NCBI RefSeq assembly: GCF_900700375.1
Contig: NC_041708.1
Span: forward strand, 4,373,313 to 4,437,312
DNA: 64,000 nt
Reading direction: 5' to 3'
Source: Denticeps clupeoides
Taxonomy: Eukaryota; Chordata; Actinopteri; Clupeiformes; Denticipitidae
Numbering within the stretch: the stretch's first letter is position 1; each line of letters begins with the position of its first letter. Shown piece by piece: positions 48,576 to 64,000 of this stretch. The notes under the pieces were generated by a model. It saw nothing but the letters and a program-made list of their open reading frames with translations, had not been told where the DNA came from and searched no databases. The position numbers and the translations under genes were made by a program.

Positions 48576-48719
48576 AAATTCAAATTTAAACAAATATGCA
48601 AATATTGCAAACATAAACAAATATTACAAATGTATGTTTTAAACATAAATTATACATTTGTAACATAATATGTGACAAGTAGGGTGAAGGTCTGCAAATG
48701 TGTAAAGTGAAGTTGTGCA

Positions 48720-49510
48720 AATGTCTGCGGAGGGTCCAGAAATGATTGAAAGTGCTGGAGTGTAGTAGAGTTCTGTCCTATGTAGTGTTGTGGTTGAGAG
48801 CTTGTATGGCCTGCGGGAAGAAGCTCCTCCTCATTCTCTCTGTGTTGGACTTCAGGGAGCGGAAGCGCTTCCCTGATCGCTGCAGAGAGAACAGTCCGTT
48901 GTTGGGGTGGCTGAGGTCCTTCACTATCTTCCTGGCCCTGGTCCAGCAGCGCTTGCTGTAGATGGATTGAAGGTCAGAGAGCTTGGTACAGATGATGCGT
49001 TCAGATGATCGAACCACCCTCTGTAGTGCTCGTCTGTCCTGCATGGTGCTGTTCCCGAACCAGGTTGAGATGTTTCCCGTCAGGATGCTCTCTATGGTGC
49101 AGGAGTAGAAGTTCCTGAGCACGTTGGAGGGCAGTCTGAAGTCTCTCAGGCGTCTGAGGTGGTAGAGACGCTGCCGGGCCTTTTTCACCACAGTGTTGAT
49201 GTGACAGGACCATGACAGGTCCGGCGTGATGTGAACACTGAGGTATCGGAAGCTGTCCAGTCCACTGGGCTCCTGTTGATGACAGGGGTCTGGACGTTCC
49301 TCTCCTGCTTGGTACTAAAGTCCAATATTAACTCCTTTGTCTTGCTGACGTTCAGGTGGAGATTGTTCCTCTGGCAACATTTCTCCAGATTTCCAACCTC
49401 CTCCAGGTACGCTGGAGATCGTCGTTGTCAGAGATAAGGCCCACCACAACAGTGTCGTCAGCAAACTTAATGATGGTGGTGGAGTTTGTAGTGACTGCAC
49501 AGTTGTAGAT
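48720..49510 (-). mobile_element. LINE ORF2 3' fragment (L2/CR1-like)
   Basis: Minus-strand reverse-transcriptase remnant. The catalytic-site region IIKFADDTVVVGLISDNDD lies near 49440-49480. After at least two frame changes it continues as KKARQRLYHLRRLRDFRLPS, FYSCTIESILTGNISTWFG, RRALQRVVRSSERI and the tail RMRRSFFPQAIQALN, ending near 48778. It is 5'-truncated, lacking the endonuclease and most of the fingers and palm. Confidence 0.8.
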
Positions 49511-50104
49511 GAAAAACCTGTAATTGCAGCCTAAATTGCAGCCTGGTTTTGTAGCTGCCGTGGTCCCGAAGAGACTAACACAGAAATCGCGTTTGTGATA
49601 TCCGTTGCACAAATTACAATAAAAGGGGACAAGAAAATTGTTGACTGAATATCTAAAATGGGTATTCAGGAACTGCAAAATGTATTTAATCATGTCGTGT
49701 AGTTGCAGAGGGTGTGTTTGGTCAAATTTTTGTACTGCCGTGGGCTGAAACACTTACATTCCTGCCAACTCTATATTTATGGCCTACTTATCCCAAATTT
49801 GGCATCATTTTGGAAACTTTTTATGGAAACATCTTTCAGGTTCATCTTCTGGGTGTCAGAAATAACAACAAACAAACTAAGGCTCTGGGTGGGTAGACCT
49901 TTCCTCATCCACTACATCCAGATAACTAGCAAGAATCCATATGCACAGTCCCTCTATACATCACACACACACACACACACACACACATACCAACAAGATT
50001 TATAGGAGCACAGCGATCTCCAGGTGTCAGCACTACAGACAGACCCTCGTCATTACACAGTAATTACATGTTATTAAAGCAGTAACAACATGGAATTGGC
50101 ATTA
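49511..50104. other. intergenic, no gene seen
   Basis: Nothing recognisable apart from a (CA)n run at 49962-49987. Confidence 0.4.
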
Positions 50105-50107
50105 ATA

Positions 50108-50275
50108 AAAGTGAAAATGATTGTTATTGTCATTGTGAAACACTGCAGCACAGCACACGGTGACACACCGAAATGTGTCCTCTGCTTGTAAGCACCACCC
50201 TTGGTGAGCAGTGCGGTATTTGAACCTGCAGGCCTTTAGTTCCGAGTCCTATTCCTTCCCCGCTAGGCCACTGAT
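50108..50275 (-). repeat. SINE family B copy, reverse, internally shortened
   Basis: GTGAAACACTGCAGCACAGC, CACACCGAAATGTGTCCTCT, TTGGTGAGCAGTG, then TTTGAACCTGCAGGCC and CCCCGCTAGGCCACTGA. The central part present in the 21338 copy is deleted and the B box is degraded. Confidence 0.65.
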
Positions 50276-50773
50276 TAATACAAACAGTTTCTTTAAAATG
50301 TTCAGAGGAAAACCAAGTATGTCAGAAATAAATACTTTTTATAAACTGACAAAGCAATCCAATGTAGAGACGTACAAAAATGTGGTTCTCAACCCTCTGC
50401 ATTTATCAGGGTATCTATATTATTAAAGATTTAATCATTCGAAACATTAGAATTGCAGGCGATGGACCCAGCGGCGAGTCAAAATGGACCCTGTCCCTCT
50501 CCAGATGGTCTATTGGGGGAATGGGGACTGTTGCGTGTCAGCCATCATACAGAATGTGACACACGGTGGCCGTTCACTCCATATGCATTTGTAGTTTGTG
50601 CTGAGGTCATCGGAACACTTGTCCCCTGGACACACACACACACAAAACTGTCAGTCATGAGCACCACACACATCACGTCACGCCGCACTCTGTGACCAGG
50701 ACGCATTTCGTGGCTGTATTCGGACCCACAGAAGTGACGTCACGGTGGAGTCAAAGTCCGTCGTCGCTCAGAT

Positions 50774-50956
50774 GCATTTACATTTAAATTTAGAGCATTT
50801 ACCAGACGCCCTTATCCAGAGCGACTTACAGTCAGTAGTTAAAGGGACAGTCCCCCCGGAGCAACTTAGGGTTAAGTGTCTTGCTCAGGGACACAATGAT
50901 AGTAAGTGGGATTTGAACCTGGGTCTTCTGGTTCATAGGCTACTACCACCATGCGT
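50774..50956 (-). repeat. SINE family A, full copy, reverse
   Basis: GAGCATTTACCAGACGCCCT, TTATCCAGAGCGACTTACAG, GGTTAAGTGTCTTGCTCAGG, GGATTTGAACCTGGGTCTTC and AGGCTACTACCACCAT, all in order. Well preserved at both ends. Confidence 0.8.
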
Positions 50957-51399
50957 TCGACCGAGCGTGGGTGACGTCAGCGTCCCGTCCCGAATTCCAG
51001 GTGCTCGGGACCTTTGCACGGACAAAAAAAAAAGTTCGCACTCATGCGACCACGACACGTAAACACAAAAGAAGCTACCCACGCGTGGCGCAAAAGTCTT
51101 TGAAAGCTCCGTAATAGCCGAAAACGAGAGAAAGAGAGGTCAGTAGGATAGTAAAATATAACATAAGTGTGTGTTTTTGTGTTAAAAAACATCTACAGAG
51201 AATTTGAGAACCCTGCATGAAGCATCATCAGAATCAGGCCCCCAGACAGGATCTAAATTAATAAAATGTTGAACTTGCGGGGATCCGAGTCGGGCTGTTC
51301 GATCTTAATGGATCCAAGATGGCGTTCGGGAGAGCGGGCAGCAGAGAATTTTTATTCTCACGTAAAATGATCAATTATGAAAAAAATAATAACCCGACA

Positions 51400-52534
51400 A
51401 CGCCGCGTTGCGTTACGCGCTGCCTTCTGCCCCAACTCGCGGCGCGTGCGCGCGCGCGCTCGCGCGGGGTCCGCGGTTCGCCTCCTCGCGCCGCCGACCG
51501 GGCGAGACAAAGAGCGCGCGGCCGCAGCTCCTTCCCACGGGCCCCTTCCCACGAAACAAAGTGTCCCGCCGGCACCGACGGCCCACGCCGGCCCGGTCCC
51601 GGTCCAGTCGCGCCCGCGGCCGGCGCGTCGCGGTCTTGGGCATGTTGGCAACCTTCCTGCGCGGCGCGCCGGGCTCGCCGTGCGCCGCGTCCCGCGCGAC
51701 TTTTCCCCCCGTCAAAGGCCGAATATGAGCGGGCGGCGGCGGCGCGGCGGCCCACGGAACCGGGCCGACACGCGGCGCCGTGCGGGCGCCACTTCCGATC
51801 GCTCGCGTGAGAATTTATAGAAGGTTTAAGAGCGAATAATCTGCGGCGCGTCACGCCGACTCGGCGCGCCGGCTGTGTTAGTTGGCCGGCTCCGGCGGCG
51901 GATTAAAAGCGAAAAACGCGTTTCGCACCCGCGCCGCCGCGCTCGTCCGCCGCGCCGGTGATTCGGCCTTCGCGTGCGCGGCGCCTTTCCGGCTCCGGCG
52001 CCGTCGGTTCGGGTCAATTTCGCGCGAATCCCGCAAAATCCGCGCCCTCGCGCGCCGCCCCGGACGGGTTTTCCGGGAAAAAAAAGTTCGTCGCGCGCCG
52101 GTTCCGGCCCGGCCGGCGGCCCGCACGCCGAGCCCGAAGCCCCGGCGTGCGGGCCGCGCGGTCCGGCGGGGCGGCGCGCGCGCCGCCGCCGCGAATTCGG
52201 CGCGAGTTCGTGGGGGAAGAAACACAAACCGGCGCGCGCCGAGTTTCGCGGAGCCTGCTCGGTCAGCTGCTGGCAGTTGGTGTTCTCAATCACGTCCGCG
52301 CGGAGCCTAGATAAACTCCGCGGGCGCGCCGGAGCGGGATACACGCCGCGGAGTTCGCGCCGGCCCACGTCAACTTTCGCGGGATCCGAACTCGATTTGT
52401 TCTTTCGGGTCGTTATTTATTTATTTATTTTTTAGTTCGGTCGGTCGGTCGTTTTTTTTTTTTTAATTTTTTTTTTTTATTTAACCTTCTGCTCCCCTCC
52501 ACCGCGAGTCGCTCTTCACCCCGCCGGCGCCGAC
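51400..52534 (+). promoter_or_regulatory. CpG-rich island and promoter of h1-0
   Basis: About 1 kb of extreme G+C and dense CpG (for example GCGCGTGCGCGCGCGCGCTC) immediately 5' of the linker-histone gene. An H1 box (AAACACA, 52220-52226) is conserved in H1 promoters and lies about 310 bp before the ATG. A TATA-like AGATAAA is near 52310. The last 90 bp before the gene are T-rich ((TTTA)n, (CGGT)n, T runs). The long open frames here overlap on both strands and reflect the scarcity of AT-rich stop codons rather than genes. Confidence 0.7.
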
Positions 52535-53137
52535 ATGGCCGAGACCGCAGCAGCCCCCGCGCACAAGCCCAAGAAGGCGAAAGCCCCCAAGAAGACGACG
52601 TCGCACCCCAAGTACTCCGACATGATCAAGGCGGCCATCGTCGCCGACAAGAGTCGCGGGGGGGCGTCCCGCCAGTCCATCGCCAAGTACGTGAAGAGCC
52701 ACTACAAGGTGGGCGACAACGCCGACTCGCAGATCAAGCTGGCCCTCAAGCGCCTGGTGGCCTCCGGGCTCCTGCGCCAGACCAAGGGCATCGGCGCCTC
52801 CGGCTCCTTCAAGCTGGCCAAGGCGGAGGACGTCAAGAAGCCGGTCAAGCCCAAGGTGGTGGTCAAAGCCAAGAAGCCCGCGAAGGCGGCGGCCAAGCCC
52901 AAGAAAGCCCCCAAGCCCAAGAAGGTGGCCAAGTCGCCGGCGAAGGCGAAGAAGGCCAAGACGGCGGAGAAGAAGGTGAAGAAGGCGGCCGAGAAGAAGA
53001 AGGCGCCGGCGAAGCCCAAGAAGGCGGCGAAGAAGGCGAAGGTGGCGAAGCCCGCCAAGGCGAGCAGGGCCAAGAAAGTGAAGCCGGCGAAGCCCAAAGC
53101 CAAGACGGCGGCCAAGAAGGGAGCGAAGAAGAAGTGA
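52535..53137 (+). CDS. h1-0: Linker histone H1.0
   Basis: A single-exon 200-aa gene. The start [20 protein letters not shown] follows the T-rich leader, with no earlier in-frame ATG of interest. Residues ~23-97 form the winged-helix globular domain ([72 protein letters not shown]), closest to H1.0/H5 rather than to H1.1-H1.5. The C-terminal 100 residues are almost entirely K, A and P in [10 protein letters not shown] units. H1.0 is the replacement linker histone of differentiated cells and binds nucleosome dyad DNA. Third codon positions are strongly G/C, consistent with the island. The poly(A) end fits a replication-independent gene. It is flanked by rhbdl1 and rhot2. Confidence 0.95.
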   Translation: MAETAAAPAHKPKKAKAPKKTTSHPKYSDMIKAAIVADKSRGGASRQSIAKYVKSHYKVGDNADSQIKLALKRLVASGLLRQTKGIGASGSFKLAKAEDVKKPVKPKVVVKAKKPAKAAAKPKKAPKPKKVAKSPAKAKKAKTAEKKVKKAAEKKKAPAKPKKAAKKAKVAKPAKASRAKKVKPAKPKAKTAAKKGAKKK

Positions 53138-53585
53138 GGATGGAACTTTTGCGTTTCTTATGGACAAACCCTCGCCTGTAAATAGACTTTGGAGGAGCGA
53201 TGATGATGATTTTTTTTTTGGTTTTGGTACATGTAATTATTTTTGTATTTTTTTTGTGCGGACTTGACCCCCCCTTCCCGACCTTTTTTACGGTTTTGTT
53301 TTTCGCCACTTTTTTTTTTTTCTTTTGCACTATTGTAACGTAGATCCCGAGTTACTTCGTTCGAGGATCCGTGGCGAAGTAAACTGTTCGTGCTATTTAT
53401 TGTTTGAAGTTTTTTTTTTTATCATTATAATTTTTTCCTCTCAATACTGACATTTGTAGATCTAAAGACGTGCTTAGTAAATTAAAGCGGACGTTTTAAA
53501 GGTGAGACGTGAAAAAGACTGAAACGTTTTCACTTTGCAGAGCCGTTACTGCGTCACGTGTAATATTAACTCGTTTTTACTGTAC

Positions 53586-53591
53586 AATAAA
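53586..53591 (+). terminator. poly(A) signal of h1-0
   Basis: AATAAA in TACAATAAACTCC, about 450 nt after the stop. No histone stem-loop was seen downstream of the stop. Confidence 0.65.
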
Positions 53592-54827
53592 CTCCCCCCC
53601 CCCTCTCAGTTGGACCTGGTGTGTACGTGTGTCGGTGCGTCTGAAGTGGGCGGGGGCTTGGCTGGGTGGGCGGGGCTGCCACAATTGAAGCGTTTGTTAT
53701 AATTTCTGGTTTCATACAATGCTTGTATTTCAATTTATCATTTTTTCCCCCTATAATTCCGTTAGGTGACTATAAATACACATAATTTATTGAAAGTAAA
53801 AAAAAAAACAGATGGTCAGTGTCGGCAGAGTGGTGGACGTCGCAACATTGGGCAGGTGAGATACGCGAGAGAAATTGCTTTTTCAAAAATTGTGCAGTTA
53901 TTATGTTAGAAAACATGTAGTTTAATTGAATGTCAATTATTATAATTCATCAAAATCCGCAGGTTTTCCTTATTTGTACTCTAAAATTCCAAAACGCAAT
54001 GAATGTCTAATAAAATACCACCCATTTCACTAATCCTGTTTTTAAAAAAACATAAAACGTTAATCCAACAGTCTATAAAAAAAAAACATCTTTATTTGAC
54101 CATGTTTGTGTGTACCTGTCTGCCATTCAGCCCTTGGGGACGATGGCAGTGGTGACTGGGGCATTTGTTGCCTCAGGAACACTCTCTCTCACAAGACTGA
54201 TGATGATGTAAAAGAGGTGGGACTTGAACACTGCACCGCAACGCCATTGGCTGCAGGCTTGACAATAAGCCTTTATTGACAAGGAGGAATATTTACAGAC
54301 ACCAGGAGGCCGAGGATCTGAAGTACCATTTTGTAAACAGAGACTGTAAATCAGGACCACTTAAATATCTAGATACTGATTATAAAGGAAATAATTAGCT
54401 CTTTAGAGTGTTCAGTGAAGTATGAATCTTAACTGAAAAATTCTTAATAGAAATATTCAGTAAAAATGAACATGATAAACAGCCTTAAAAATTGCAATAT
54501 TGTATGTTCCATTTGCTAAGACAGAGCTGTGTGCTCTTTCTAAATAACATCCAGTCCATTAACGAGCTGCATCTAATAAATGTAATGAGGCATGTTGGCT
54601 TCACATGGTCTTCCCCATATATTTTTTTCTAGTCATAAAAATAAAAATTCACAAAAGCTTTTTTATAAGACAAATGTCCCAATAATGCTTTTATGATCAC
54701 ATTTTTGAGATAGGTGGCAATAAAAACAATAATACTAAAAAAAAAAAAAAGAAATATTTACCACTCAGTACCCATAATAAATTTATTTGCATCAAAGACG
54801 AAATAAGCGCATTGTTTTGGTATAATA
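53592..54827. other. h1-0 / rhot2 tail-to-tail interval, no gene seen
   Basis: AT-rich sequence with A and T runs. A minus-strand frame at 54360-54127 (ending VPEATNAPVTTAIVPKG) was considered but has no recognised family or splice signals. The rhot2 3' UTR probably ends at the right end of this interval. Confidence 0.4.
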
Positions 54828-54833
54828 TTTATT
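54828..54833 (-). terminator. candidate poly(A) signal of rhot2
   Basis: TTTATT on plus (AATAAA on minus), about 450 nt beyond the rhot2 stop codon at 55286-55284. Confidence 0.5.
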
Positions 54834-55283
54834 GTCCCAAAATTACTTCTCTTTCTTCCACTTTCAAACCTTTAGAACTGTCCCGTCCCCACTACACACA
54901 CAAAATCAAATATGCAAACTCTGTTCATTTCTGGTTTATTTTGGACCTTTGACCTTTCCATATGGCGAAAATGTTGCTACAGCAACAGCAGGTCCCCATC
55001 CATACATCAAAAGGTTCGGTGAGTGTCGCATGGACACAAGAACTCACAGACATTAACGTTCCAAGACAAGTGAAGGTTCGCAGCTAAAGCATCACATTTT
55101 GGCAAATGATATCCAGTCCAGATGCCAGAGGTCAAAGATTAAAGCGAACGCCGCTGCTGGATGCCCCACCACGTCTCTATCTGAAATACCCACCGGTCTT
55201 GTTGCATTTAGATGTCAAACATGGCATCCCCGCCTCATTTGACGCTGGTAAATACCAATTGAGAGAACTTGTGTGTATTTGTG

Positions 55284-62762
<7,479 letters not shown>

Positions 62763-63054
62763 GTTGCCGCCGCCGCCGCTCTCCAGGTGCGTCAGGGCAG
62801 GACTCCGCGTCTCGCCTTCGGTTCGGGGAGGCGGCCAGGTGACCCGTGTCCGCGCAGCCGCCTTATCTCGGAGGAACTCGGGCGCCGGCCTGAGCCATTC
62901 CTGCGGCAGCGGCCAGGGACAGGCACTTCCGGTTCGAGCCAAAACATGGCCCCGCCCCGCTTCCGGTCAGCGTTAGCGTTGCGTTGAAATTAAGAGCAAT
63001 AAATTATACGTGTTCAGGAAGAGAACGAGACAGGGTTTAATAAAATGCACTTTT

Positions 63055-63060
63055 TTTATT
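63055..63060 (-). terminator. poly(A) signal of wdr90
   Basis: TTTATT on plus (AATAAA on minus), about 155 nt past the wdr90 stop codon. The rhot2 promoter begins only about 300 bp further on, so the tandem genes are closely spaced. Confidence 0.6.
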
Positions 63061-63213
63061 AAACTAATGTACAGCTTCAAATAAGCCCCACATATTCATA
63101 AAAACAGACCAGAAAATAAAATGGTTGCGCCTTCAAAGCAAAACCCATAAACACAACATTCAGTGCAGAATTTGAATGTTGTATATTCTCTGTGTGTATA
63201 CCAAAAGTTTTTC

Positions 63214-64000
63214 TTATAGACTGTGTACACTCCAGAGGAAGATCTCATTGTGCGCAGCGGTTAGCAGTTGTTGGCCTGATGGTGAGAAGCTACAAAGATG
63301 GACGCAGTCGCTGTGCGGAGGGAAATCCTGGAAACGGCCGCTGGAGGAGTGGACCAGCTTTACCACACGGCCTGCCACAGACACACACACAGAAATACTA
63401 AAAAAAATAACCAGGTTATTTGGCAAATGTATCAAGGTGCCTTTTACGACTGCCCACTGCTCACTAAGGGTGATTGTTAAATGCACAGGACACGTTTCGT
63501 TGTCACAGTGTCCTGCGCTTGCTGTGTATCACGATGGCAAAAACAATCACTTTCACTTTACTTATGTACGTATCTCTACTCACCTTTCGAGCCAATAGAA
63601 AGCAGCCTTCCTTTGGAACTGAGGCTGAGACACTGAGCCCACTCAGTAAGTGAGATAGATCTTAGTACCTTAAAAAAACAAAAACAAAACATAAAGCATC
63701 TTCAAAAGTATATTGTTAAAGGGTTAATTAAAGTGTATTATTTTGCACACCTGCTTTTTGATTAAACAGTAGAAATTCACTTCTTTGTCCACTCCATAAC
63801 TACTGTAAACGAGAATCCCTCGCTCAGTGGGGCTGAACGCAGCCAGAGTGGGAGGCAGGCTCTCTTCGTCCTATTTATTTAAGAAACCAAAGCCAGCCAA
63901 ATCAGACTCCTGAAAGATGCCGATGATCAGCAGACAGAAGCATGGGTGTCAGAAGATTACCTCCGGAGGAGCAGGACCAGGAAACGTCAGCCAGTCAAGG
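63214..64000 (-). CDS. wdr90: WD repeat protein 90, C-terminal exons (partial)
   Basis: Four 3'-terminal coding exons: beyond the edge to 63961, 63870-63751, 63668-63584 and 63371-63214 (stop at 63216-63214). The phases join to give DWLTFPGPAPPE, EESLPPTLAAFSPTERGILV, EWAQCLSLSSKGRLLSIGSK, GRVVKLVHSSSGRFQDF and SGQQLLTAAHNEIFLWSV. These are C-terminal WD40 blades resembling the end of vertebrate WDR90. WDR90/POC16 is a centriolar microtubule-wall protein. The neighbourhood (rhot2, rhbdl1) matches human WDR90. The 5' part is outside the window. A SINE B fragment lies in the last intron. Confidence 0.85.
63448..63560 (+). repeat. SINE family B, 3' half
   Basis: TGCCCACTGCTCACTAAGGG, GATTGTTAAATGCACAGGAC, TTCGTTGTCACAGTGTCC and AACAATCACTTTCACTTTA match the family B body and tail. 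It lies in the last wdr90 intron. Confidence 0.7.

Noticed and set aside
51319-52435. Many long overlapping open frames on both strands upstream of h1-0
   Set aside because: All are Arg/Ala/Pro/Gly-rich and overlap one another in opposite senses. They result from the high GC content and rarity of stop codons in the island, not from genes.
52481-53330. Leu- and Pro/Ser-rich minus-strand frames across h1-0
   Set aside because: They are antisense shadows of the Lys/Ala-rich histone codons (AAG and GCC read in reverse).
54127-54360. 77-codon minus-strand frame as a possible terminal exon
   Set aside because: No family resemblance, no convincing acceptor, and it falls in the interval between the h1-0 and rhot2 3' ends.

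Overview
The window is nuclear DNA of a ray-finned (teleost) fish. It holds spliced genes with GT-AG introns, vertebrate orthologues with conserved exon phases, dense CA/TG microsatellites, tRNA-headed SINEs, Tc1-type transposons, LINE tails and one solo LTR. The repeat mixture looks like that of an otocephalan or clupeiform-type fish, but this is a weak inference. Exon models were built by hand from splice motifs, reading-frame continuity and remembered vertebrate orthologues. Eleven protein genes are supported and ten are complete from start to stop codon.

Layout from left to right: c7orf50 homologue (-, 455-4145); ccsmst1 (+, 4976-6115), divergent from it; a replacement histone H3.3 gene (-, 6936-7557, TATA/CRE promoter near 9240-9340), tail-to-tail with ccsmst1; c8orf33/UPF0488 homologue (+, 10094-11789); anks3 (+, 12686-17763); wdr24 (-, 19721-25707), tail-to-tail with anks3; an uncharacterised gene with a helix-hairpin-helix motif (+, 27405-29151), divergent from wdr24; a 4.4 kb stretch without a recognised gene; rhbdl1 (-, 33619-45018); a 6 kb repeat-rich intergenic region; a CpG-rich island leading into the single-exon linker-histone gene h1-0 (+, 52535-53137); rhot2/Miro2 (-, 55284-62762); and the 3' end of wdr90 (-, 63214-64000), running off the right edge.

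The wdr24-rhbdl1-rhot2-wdr90 set is the group clustered on human 16p13.3, so the right half is an ancient linkage block. It lacks STUB1 and JMJD8 at their human position and has h1-0 placed inside it. The proteins do not form one pathway: Wdr24 is a GATOR2/mTORC1 nutrient-sensing subunit, Rhot2 a mitochondrial trafficking GTPase, Rhbdl1 an intramembrane protease, Anks3 a ciliary scaffold, and Ccsmst1 a small mitochondrial membrane protein. H3.3 and H1.0 are both replication-independent, polyadenylated histone variants.

The most structured non-genic signals are: a three-deep nest of inverted-repeat elements in the last rhot2 intron, whose middle layer carries an 8-bp target duplication and a THAP-like first exon; a hairpin with arms of about 60 bp at 48152-48297; an unclassified interspersed repeat present three times; two SINE families; Tc1-like copies of different ages; and opposed polypurine and polypyrimidine tracts around the first rhbdl1 exon.
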